The notes under the pieces: model-generated | What the model was told of the DNA's origin: nothing | Seen by the model: the letters and a program-made list of their open reading frames with translations, nothing else | The model's database searches: none | In this document: positions 1 to 8,000 of the stretch, one piece after another | How positions within the stretch are numbered: the first letter of the stretch is position 1 | Layout: each line of letters opens with the position of its first letter | Position numbers and translations under genes: made by a program | Assembly (NCBI GenBank): GCA_013003715.1 | Contig: JABDIN010000036.1 | Coordinates: 85,387 to 149,386 of the forward strand | Origin: Desulfobacteraceae bacterium | GTDB lineage: Bacteria; Desulfobacterota; Desulfobacteria; Desulfobacterales; Desulfosarcinaceae | Length of the DNA: 64,000 nucleotides | Direction: 5' to 3'

Positions 1-438
1 GATTTTACCATGCGGTTGTTCGGTCCCCAGGATCGTATCGTAATACCGGGTCTGGGGAGGGATGTGAAACAGGGGGCGGCATTGGCCACCATGCGTCGGG
101 GTAATAATACGGCGGTTTGTCTCAGTCCCGTGGATGGGAAAGTGGTGGCATTCAATTATAAGATCGCCGGCGAACCGGAAATTTCGCATCAAAAGCCATA
201 CAGCGACGGCTGGATGGTGGTGATTCAACCTGCAAACCTTCGTAAAAACTTGAAGAATCTGTTTTTCGGCATCGAGAGCCTGACCTGGATGGACGAGGAA
301 GCAACACGGTTGAACACCCTGCTGAATAATAGTGCCGGCTATAAGATGGCCGCGACCGGCGGAACCGCCATCAGTGACATTTATGGTAATGCCGGCGGTA
401 TGGACTGGAACCGTTTGGCCGAGGAATTCCTTGGATAA
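1..438 (+). CDS. GcvH-like (glycine cleavage H fold) protein, C-terminal part
   Basis: The reading frame is open to the left edge (Asp-Phe-Thr precede the first Met at base 10), so this is the C-terminal part of a longer protein. The segment SPVDGKVVAFN followed by KPYSDGWMVVI matches the second half of the lipoyl-carrier fold of glycine cleavage protein H (SPVSGEVVxVN, then PYxxGWxxxI). Aligning from that SPVxG block, the position that carries the lipoylated Lys in true GcvH is Asn here (GNNTAVC in place of ESVKAAS), so it should not be lipoylated at the usual site. Desulfobacterota carry such GcvH-like proteins outside the glycine cleavage system; the role is unknown. It converges with the archaemetzincin gene with no gap. 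Confidence 0.75.
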   Translation, partial: DFTMRLFGPQDRIVIPGLGRDVKQGAALATMRRGNNTAVCLSPVDGKVVAFNYKIAGEPEISHQKPYSDGWMVVIQPANLRKNLKNLFFGIESLTWMDEEATRLNTLLNNSAGYKMAATGGTAISDIYGNAGGMDWNRLAEEFLG

Positions 439-1011
439 TCATGGACATGCAGATTTCATCAGTGTTAATTTGCGGCGGTTGATTTCATATCGGCAGGCGG
501 AACAGAAGTCGATGTTCAAGGCGTCCAGCTTTTCCAGGTTGTGACTGTATTGCATCAGACAACCCGGCTCCCAGCAATGACCGATGCCGAACAGATGGCC
601 GACCTCATGCAGACCGATTTTGACCGCCCGCAGATAGGTGATTTCCGGTGTGTTGTGGCGGATACGGTTTATGGATATCACGGCACAAGTACCACCCAAT
701 TCCGATTCGCCATAAACAAAGGTCAGGATCGGTGTACATAAATCATAGGCGGTGACACCCAGCCGAAGCGGCACCTCGCTTTTTACCGATGCCAGATGCC
801 GTAGGATCTTTCCGGCATCGAACTGCCCGCGGCCGGGAACAAATGCATAGCCGGGTTTTTCAGTGATGATCGAGATATCGGCATTGATCCCGAGAATGGT
901 TTGAATATTGGCCGCCAGCACATCGGCCATTGTCGGATCTATCCGCCCAAGGCAAATCAGCCTGATAACGGTATGTTCTCCGGATTCCGGCAATATGTCT
1001 GATGCCACCAC
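439..1011 (-). CDS. amzA: Archaemetzincin-type zinc metalloprotease
   Basis: Family M54 zinc peptidase. The motif HEVGHLFGIGHC (about residues 135-146) gives the three zinc-binding His and the general-base Glu. It is followed by the second, structural zinc site typical of archaemetzincins: Cys just after the third His, CLM five residues on, and CSAC near residues 170-173. The open frame extends upstream into the response-regulator gene, but that part is shadow sequence, so I place the start at GTG 1011 (GTG 1008 is also possible), just beyond the regulator's stop codon. No strong ribosome site is visible; translation may be coupled to the preceding gene. It is last in a leftward kinase-regulator-protease operon. 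Archaemetzincins are rarer in bacteria than in archaea and their substrates are unknown. Confidence 0.9.
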   Translation of the reverse strand: MVASDILPESGEHTVIRLICLGRIDPTMADVLAANIQTILGINADISIITEKPGYAFVPGRGQFDAGKILRHLASVKSEVPLRLGVTAYDLCTPILTFVYGESELGGTCAVISINRIRHNTPEITYLRAVKIGLHEVGHLFGIGHCWEPGCLMQYSHNLEKLDALNIDFCSACRYEINRRKLTLMKSACP

Positions 1012-1013
1012 GG

Positions 1014-2366
1014 TTACGGGCGGTCCAGTTGGTAACGCTTGATCTTCCGCGTCAAGGTCGTTCTGTCGATGCCCAATTGTTTGGCCGCCCGGCTGATATT
1101 CCAGTTGCCGGCTTCCAGGGCGGCGGCGATGTGTGAAATTTCCGCCTCCTTTAAAGTCAATGTGCCCAGCCGGCATTCGTCACCCGGCGGCCCTAAAAAA
1201 GTCAATTCCGGTGCACCGATGATGCGTCCCTGCGCAATGACCACCGCACGTTCAATCACATTTCGAAGCTCCCTCACATTGCCCGGCCAGGCATAGGACA
1301 TGAGGACACCCAGTGCTTTCTGTGTAAACCCCTCGATACGCTTCCCCGTATCGTGAACAAAGGTTTCAAGGAAAAGGTCGGCCAGGGCCGGAATTTCTTC
1401 TCTGCGTTCCCGTAAAGGGGGTATCTCGATGGTGATCACATTGATGCGGTAAAAAAAATCTTCCCGAAATTGTTGCGTATTGATGAGTTTTGTCAAATCG
1501 CGGTGGGTTGCGCAAATCAACCGGAATCTGGACTCAATGGACTGGCTGCCGCCGATGCGCTGGATCTTTTTTTCTTCAAGCGCACGGAGCAGCGCCACCT
1601 GCATTTTCAGGGATATTTCCCCCACCTCGTCTAAAAACAGGGTGCCGTTATCGGCCATTTCCAACCGGCCACGCCTGGCTTTCACCGCTCCGGTAAAGGC
1701 GCCTTTCTCATGACCGAACAATTCACTTTCCAGAAGTGTTTCCGTCATGGCACCGCAATTAATAGTAACCAGCGGACCGCAGGCCTGTTCGCTCTGCATG
1801 TGAATGGCCTTGGCCACCAGCTCTTTACCCACACCGGTTTCACCGGTGATCAGCACCGGGGCGTTGCTCGGGGCGACCTCTTCAATGGTTTTAAAAACCG
1901 ATTGCATGGACGCCGAAACCACCACCATACTCTCGACACCGGTGCCCTGGTGCATGAGCAGTTGTTCACGCAGTGCCGCGTTTTCATACCGCAGCGCCCG
2001 GCTTGCCGTCACACGTTCCATGAGCAGGGACAGTTCTTCCGGATCAAATGGTTTGCAGAAATAATCGTCGGCGCCCAATTTCATTGCCTCCACTGCACTC
2101 TGAATGGATCCATGCGCGGTTATCATGATCACATGGGCATCCGCTTGTTTTTCCTTGATTCGAGTGAGCAGCGTGATACCGTCCATACCCGGCATCTTGA
2201 TATCCACCAGAAAGGCATCAAATTGTTGATGTTCAAGTTTTTCCAGGGCGATATCACCGGAAGACGCTGTTTCCACCTGGTAACCGTCCTTGAGAAACCA
2301 GGCCGCCAGAGATTCACAAATGGTTTCTTCATCGTCCACGACCATGATTCGCATCGATAAGCTCAT
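1014..2366 (-). CDS. Sigma-54-dependent response regulator, NtrC family
   Basis: A three-domain activator of about 450 residues: an N-terminal receiver with acidic pocket VVDDEE and phospho-acceptor Asp in LVDIKMPGMDG; a central AAA+ domain with Walker A GETGVGKE, the sigma-54 contact loop GAFTGA, and Walker B GTLFLDEVGE; and a C-terminal Fis-type helix-turn-helix (NISRAAKQLGIDRTTL). AAAGGAG lies 6 bases upstream of ATG 2366, which decides the start over a TTG two codons earlier. It follows the sensor kinase by about 30 bases and abuts the archaemetzincin gene, so all three are probably co-transcribed. By family it activates sigma-54 promoters when phosphorylated, presumably by the adjacent kinase. 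No target promoter could be identified in the window. Confidence 0.95.
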   Translation of the reverse strand: MSLSMRIMVVDDEETICESLAAWFLKDGYQVETASSGDIALEKLEHQQFDAFLVDIKMPGMDGITLLTRIKEKQADAHVIMITAHGSIQSAVEAMKLGADDYFCKPFDPEELSLLMERVTASRALRYENAALREQLLMHQGTGVESMVVVSASMQSVFKTIEEVAPSNAPVLITGETGVGKELVAKAIHMQSEQACGPLVTINCGAMTETLLESELFGHEKGAFTGAVKARRGRLEMADNGTLFLDEVGEISLKMQVALLRALEEKKIQRIGGSQSIESRFRLICATHRDLTKLINTQQFREDFFYRINVITIEIPPLRERREEIPALADLFLETFVHDTGKRIEGFTQKALGVLMSYAWPGNVRELRNVIERAVVIAQGRIIGAPELTFLGPPGDECRLGTLTLKEAEISHIAAALEAGNWNISRAAKQLGIDRTTLTRKIKRYQLDRP

Positions 2367-2396
2367 GATCAACTCCTTTTGGTGCAGTTAATATAC

Positions 2397-3941
2397 TTAT
2401 TCTCTCAATTCATCAGACGTATGCGAATTCACCGGTAAGTTGATGCTGAACGTGGTTCCTTTTCCGGGTTCACTTACCACGCTGATATGTCCATTATGCT
2501 CACGGATAATACCGTAAGCCATGGAAAGACCCAATCCCACGCGTTTCCCCTCCTGTTTTGTAGAATAAAACGGCTCGAAAATGCGGGGCAGGTCCTCCGG
2601 TTTGATCCCGTGGCCGGAATCGGTAACGCTCAGTTTTACCGTGCAGCCGTCTTCTGAATTGCTGCCGGAGATGATCAGGTCACCCCCGTCGGGCATGGAT
2701 TCAATGGCATTGAAAATCAGATTCATGATACATTGTTGGATCTGGGCATAATCACCCCACGCCGTAAAGTCTTTGTGCGGCAGGTCCAATGCGTAATTTA
2801 CATTCCCGAGTTCAAGCTGGTGTTGAACGAGCATGATGACCGTTTTGACGACCGCTTTCATGTCAAAGGCCTTGGCCTCGACCGTTCGCTGGCGCGCAAA
2901 GGTAAGCAAGTTGTTGACAATACTACCGCATCGAAGGGCTTCATTCACGGATAGCTCGAGGTAACGTTCGAATTCCGCAATACCTTTATCGGGCATTCTG
3001 TCTTCTCGAATATAGGATAAAATCAATTTGTTGAAGGTCACTATACTGGAAATGGGATTATTGATTTCGTGACATACCGAGGCAACCAGACGGCCCAACG
3101 ACGCCAGCCGGTCCTCGCGGACAAAAAGAGCCAGATCATCCTTGATGGCCTTTGTGCGCTGCTCGATCCGTTCGGAAAGATCCTGGGTCATATCGCGCAC
3201 GGTCACCACAAACCGGACGATCTGTCCCAAATGGTTGGTGATGGGATAGGTGGTGACCTGGGTGATCTGTGATTCCCCATTTTCATCAAGGATTTCATGT
3301 ACAGCCCTGGCGGTCCGTCCGGTCTCCAGGGTTTTCAACGTGGGACATATCCGGTCGCCGCAGGTGCATGGGGTTTCAGAGCTGTTCAATCTCCCATGGC
3401 AGCGCCGGCCAAGTATTTCCTTTTTGTCTTTTCCGCCCGTTATCAATGCTGAATCATTGCAATTGATAATACGAAAATCACGGTCAATGACCATGACCCC
3501 ATCGGGCGAAGCTTCCAGCAGGGCCGATGCAAAAGAGGTGACCATACTGATCTCGGCTTCACGGCGATCGGCTTTTTCGAAGAGTTTGGCGATATCAACC
3601 AGCAGCAAGGCGGCCGGACGATCGAGCACCCCGGTTTTTTTGCGCTTGTGCCGTATCAGGTTTTCCAGAATCCCCTGATCGCCCGTAAACTCAAGAATCA
3701 GATCCAGATTTTCCATGGTAACGAGATCCAGATAATCGTCAAATACTTCCAGATTCATTTCACCGGCATATTTATAACAGGCGATGGATTTTGTTACGGC
3801 GGCAATGCCCACGAGGTTCAGGCGCAAGTGAGTGGGCTTGATGCCACCCAATATCTGCATGATTGAAACACAGCGTGACCCTCTGGCCACGATACCGACC
3901 CTGATTACCAGGTTTGATTCACTGTCGGTGGTCAAATGCAT
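2397..3941 (-). CDS. Sensor histidine kinase with Rossmann-like N-terminus and PAS domain
   Basis: A soluble kinase with no membrane segment. Residues about 12-115 form a Rossmann-like domain (RVGIVARGSRC at the start, LDLILEFTGD at the end) of a kind I know from deltaproteobacterial sensor proteins. A PAS domain follows (about 135-260) with an inserted Cys cluster (CHGRL, CTCGDRIC). Then come a HisKA dimerisation domain with phospho-acceptor His in SVCHEINNP (about residue 291) and a HATPase domain with the N, G1 and G2 boxes (NLIFNAIES, DSGHGI, GLGLSMAYGI). GAGGTG sits 6 bases before ATG 3941, which is preferred to the GTG three codons upstream. It pairs with the NtrC-type regulator immediately downstream. 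The ligand is not evident; the Cys cluster could bind metal or sense redox state. Confidence 0.92.
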   Translation of the reverse strand: MHLTTDSESNLVIRVGIVARGSRCVSIMQILGGIKPTHLRLNLVGIAAVTKSIACYKYAGEMNLEVFDDYLDLVTMENLDLILEFTGDQGILENLIRHKRKKTGVLDRPAALLLVDIAKLFEKADRREAEISMVTSFASALLEASPDGVMVIDRDFRIINCNDSALITGGKDKKEILGRRCHGRLNSSETPCTCGDRICPTLKTLETGRTARAVHEILDENGESQITQVTTYPITNHLGQIVRFVVTVRDMTQDLSERIEQRTKAIKDDLALFVREDRLASLGRLVASVCHEINNPISSIVTFNKLILSYIREDRMPDKGIAEFERYLELSVNEALRCGSIVNNLLTFARQRTVEAKAFDMKAVVKTVIMLVQHQLELGNVNYALDLPHKDFTAWGDYAQIQQCIMNLIFNAIESMPDGGDLIISGSNSEDGCTVKLSVTDSGHGIKPEDLPRIFEPFYSTKQEGKRVGLGLSMAYGIIREHNGHISVVSEPGKGTTFSINLPVNSHTSDELRE

Positions 3942-4312
3942 GGTCGTCACCTCAATGGAGTTATGCCAACTGGTGAAACGGGTATGCTGGTTTTTCTATT
4001 TTGACCGATACGGATAAGAAATGCACCGGGTACACTGACAAGGGTAGGTAAAAGAAGCGGTCATGATATGCGGTTGAATCGGCTGGGAAATAGTCGGAAT
4101 AGGGTGACTTGCTGCATGGTCATCAAACACAGAACGAAGGATTCGTGTATTTCACCGCTTTATCATTTGCACCGGTTCCGTTCCTGATGCGTTTTACATC
4201 ATCCTACGGCAAGTCATTTACTGATGTCAAGACAAGGGGATAAGGGGTGATACCGGGCAATCGCAACTGATAGATAATCGATATGAAAAAGTTATTTGGC
4301 ATGCGATGCCCT
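3942..4312. other. Gene-free stretch between the FAH hydrolase and the sensor kinase
   Basis: About 370 bases without a credible ORF. It holds the 5' region of the leftward kinase operon and the 3' end of the leftward synthase-hydrolase unit. A short palindrome (GGCAT, GCG, ATGCC) at 4298-4310 followed leftward by five T on the minus strand could be a weak terminator for the hydrolase. I see no convincing promoter or RNA motif. Confidence 0.5.
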
Positions 4313-5029
4313 TTATTCCGGTTTCTCTTGGATGACCGGATTCCTGAGAATGCCGATGTTTTCAATTTCAACTTCCACCACATCTCCGTGTTTTAACGGG
4401 CCGACACCGCTGGGGGTGCCGGTGGCGATAATATCGCCGGGCATGAGCGTGAAGTTTCGGGAAACAAAGGCAATGATTTCCGGGATGGGGAAAATCATGT
4501 GGCGGGTGTTTGAGGATTGTACCTTCCGGCCGTTTTTCCGGCAGACGATGTCCAGGTTTTGCGGGTCATCGATATCGTCGGACAATATCACGCAGGGACC
4601 AATTGGGCCGAAAGTGTCCAGGGATTTGCCCCGAAACCATCCGGAACGGTCATGGTTCTGCAGATTGCGCTGGCTCACGTCATTCATGCAGGTATAACCC
4701 AGTATCACATCCATGGCCGAACTTTCCGGTACATGCTTGCACTGGTCTTTTATGATCAGGGCCAACTCGGCTTCGTGATCCACCCGTGGCTGTTCAAATG
4801 CATATGCGTTCAAGAATGCGGGAATGATGATGGGTTCGTCCGGACCGATGAGTACATTGGGTGTCTTGGGAAAGAGTACGGGTTCTTCCGGAACTTCGGT
4901 GGTAAACCCTTGAACCTTTACCGATAGGCTTTCGGCGATATGATCCCGGTAATTCAACCCCAAGGCGATGATTTTCGTCGGGGTGATGGTATAGGTTTCA
5001 CCGCTTCCTGATACGGGTAATGTGACCAT
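4313..5029 (-). CDS. Fumarylacetoacetate hydrolase (FAH) family protein
   Basis: Single-domain member of the FAH superfamily (about 238 residues): IIALGLNYRDH near the N-terminus, the acidic metal-binding segment VDHEAELALII, GYTCMNDVSQRNLQ in the middle, and the hallmark PGDIIATGTPSGVG. Family members are Mg/Mn-dependent hydrolases, decarboxylases or isomerases acting on acylpyruvates and other beta-dicarbonyl acids. The ATG at 5029 has GGAAG 8 bases upstream; a TTG two codons earlier is less likely. It starts about 28 bases after the stop of the large synthase on the same strand, so they probably share a transcript. That suggests, as inference only, hydrolysis of a beta-dicarbonyl product or shunt compound of the synthase, or a degradative role unrelated to it. 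Substrate cannot be assigned. Confidence 0.88.
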   Translation of the reverse strand: MVTLPVSGSGETYTITPTKIIALGLNYRDHIAESLSVKVQGFTTEVPEEPVLFPKTPNVLIGPDEPIIIPAFLNAYAFEQPRVDHEAELALIIKDQCKHVPESSAMDVILGYTCMNDVSQRNLQNHDRSGWFRGKSLDTFGPIGPCVILSDDIDDPQNLDIVCRKNGRKVQSSNTRHMIFPIPEIIAFVSRNFTLMPGDIIATGTPSGVGPLKHGDVVEVEIENIGILRNPVIQEKPE

Positions 5030-5056
5030 TGTCAATTCTTCCTGCCGTGCGCCGGA

Positions 5057-8000
5057 TCATGCCGCCTTGCTGCGTTCTGGTTTAAACGCCGCGTAAAGGG
5101 AGGCATCCATCACGGCCTCATATCCAGTCATTTGCGCAATGACCTGCAGGTTCCTGTCCAGGAACGTGAAATTTCCGGTCATTTTGTGCGCTGCGGTCCC
5201 TGTCACTTCCAAAACAGCCGTTACCGGTTCGGAGGGGAATTGGCTCCTGTATTGCCGGTAGGAGGCGGCATAACTGGGAAGGGAAACCATCCCCTTATGC
5301 TCATAGCACCAGACGCTGGCCATCTGGAATGCCGCATCCAATATCAGGGGATCGCCGATCCAGCGGCTTCGCAAGGGAGATCGCATCCACACTTCCGGTG
5401 ATGGTGCAGGCAGCAGGCGGGCGGTGAGCCCGGATTCGGTGCAGGAGAGGACTTCCTGAATACCTTTCAAGGGATCTTTATGGAACAAGACCTTTTCGTA
5501 AATATCCGGTACGTTCATAGGCGTCCTGTTGCCGTTTTCAGGAATTACGCCGGTAAAAACCGGGGGTTCCGGCAGGGTTTCAGATAGAACCGCTTTGGCG
5601 CGCGAGTGAACCATTTCACCGTCATTGCCGTTGCCGTTCTGAATTTCCACCCAGACCTCCCAGGCATCCTCACACTTTGACGCCTTGCCGGTGAGCATGC
5701 GGATGGTTTTTTTGTCTTCATCTAATTTGATGCCGTTCAGCAGCCGCATGTCGTCGATTCCCCTGAGCATCAGTCCGGGATTTTCATGGAGAGCGCTCTG
5801 ACCCAGCCATTCAGTGAGGAGGGCAAACGGTACCACGGGTTTGCCATCCAATTGATGGGCTTCAAGGATTGGGTATTCCCTCAAGTCAATGTGCCGTTCC
5901 TGAAACAGGGACAGGGGGCTTCCCGTGTTCTCTTTGTCGGCCAACACATGCAAGGATGCCGATGTGGTGCGGAGCCGGCCGGTCATCATATTCCCGACGA
6001 CGACCTCCACGGATCCGCTATCCGGCGCGCAGGACATTTCCATGACCATGTGTTTTGCGCCGGCATCGACATTGATCAATGATATGTCATTCTTTTCGAA
6101 TTCACGTTTCAAGGCAGGTGAAACCATGCCGCCGTCCCAAGGTCCCCAATTTATGGAGACCACACGGCAATCCGGGCGCAGGGATGCTTCCCGGAGCGCC
6201 GTTTTGTTGAGGATCTCATTGGCCATGGCATAATCGGCCTGGCCCTTGTTGCCCATACGGGCGCTTACGGATGAAAAGAGTACGATATGGCTGAGTGCAT
6301 CGGATGCCACGGCTTGGAGGAGGGTGGAGAGACCGTCAACCTTCGTGGATAACACGCGTTGGAACTGGTCGTCGGTTTTTTCAACGATGAGCCGGTCTTC
6401 GAGCACACCGGCGCCGTGAATCAGCGCCCGCACCGGGCCGTGTTCAGCACGGACGGTCTCGAGAATCTGCGTAACGGCCTCCTGCTGCCGGATATCCACC
6501 GAATGGTAATGGGCTTTAGCACCGGCTTCGCGCAAATCATTCAGGGTGTTCCGGATCTGGCGATTTGCCAGATGACCGCTGAAAACCGACTCCAATTGTT
6601 TGGGTGATATTTTCGTGTCGGGAAATTGGTTTCGCAGGATCGCCGATTTCATGTCGGCTTCCCCGGATATGCCATTCAGCCAGATCGGTTCAGTGGCTGG
6701 TTCGGGTGATCGGCCCAGCAGTATGAATGTTACCGGAGCGGCTTTGGACAAGGCCGAAATCGAAGCTGCCGTAACACCGCGGGCACCGCCGGATACCACC
6801 ACGACATCTCCTGCTCCCAGATCCAGGTCTCCGTCAGGCACTGGCGCGGTTGTAAGCGATAAGGCAATGCGGTGGTCTTTGCCCAGGCCGATTTCCACGG
6901 ACCCGTTTTTATGTGCATGGACGATTTCCCGGATAATCGCCCGACCCACGGCTTTGTCATCCCCCCATTGAGGGTCGATGTCCAATGCCCGGCAAATCAC
7001 CTTTTGCCATTCGATGTCGGCGGTTTTGGTTAGTCCGGCAAGAGCACCTTGCTCCGGATGATCAATTGTACACCCGGGTTTACTTTCGGAGAATCCGAAG
7101 GATCCGTCCATGCGGCTGATGGTGAGGAAAAAAGTGGGTGCATTCTCAGCCGCACCATTTAAATCCGGTCCGAAATGACGAGCCACCTGAAATGCCCGCA
7201 GGGCATCCACACCTGGCAATACCATCACGCCGGCGATTTCCGCCGGATGAACGTCCGGAAGGGGATGATCAACTTCGATGCATTGCACGGGGTATCCATC
7301 TGCTTCAAAGGCGGCGCACAGGGACCGGTCAAAACCGGTGCCGTCTCCGACGATCAGCGTTTTCCGGGTCTTATCGAGAATCCCCATCTCTGCCGTCTCC
7401 AGAGGGGACATCACCGGTGTGACCATCCGGCGTTCAGGATGTATTATGGATTCGGACGCTATTTCAGCAACATCATCACGGGCACCCGCGGCGATGGCTG
7501 CTGCCGGCACCGCGGTCGTATCCTGTTGTGAAGCCGGTTCGCCGGCCGATAGGAACTCGACGATCTGGCCCAGTGTTTTCAGGGTACCCATCATATCCGG
7601 GGTTACCTGAGGCAGCCCGGGCATTCTCTCTTCGAGGGTGGACAGAATTTCCACCCGTTTGATGGAATCGATGCCCAGGTCCGCTTCAATGTCCATCCCG
7701 GTATCCAGCATATCCGCGGGATAGCCGGTGAGTTCGCTGACGATGTGAACCAGCGTGTCCCGGATTTTGGTATCCGGTATCGGGTTCGGCATCGACGCCG
7801 GTACCTGGGGCTGCGCCGCCTGTGGTGCCGGAGCTGCCTGATGGCTGCCGGTACTCAGATAGGCCACGATCTGGCCCAGTGTTTTTAATGTCCCCATCAT
7901 ATCCGGGGTTACCTGGGGCAGCCCGGGCATTCTCTCTTCGAGGGTGGACAGTATTTCCACTCGTTTGATGGAATCGATGCCCAGGTCCGCTTCGATATCC

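Noticed and set aside
4298..4310. TGGCATGCGATGCCC as a sigma-54 promoter
   Set aside because: The GG to GC spacing is one base short and the site is a simple palindrome at the end of the hydrolase gene.
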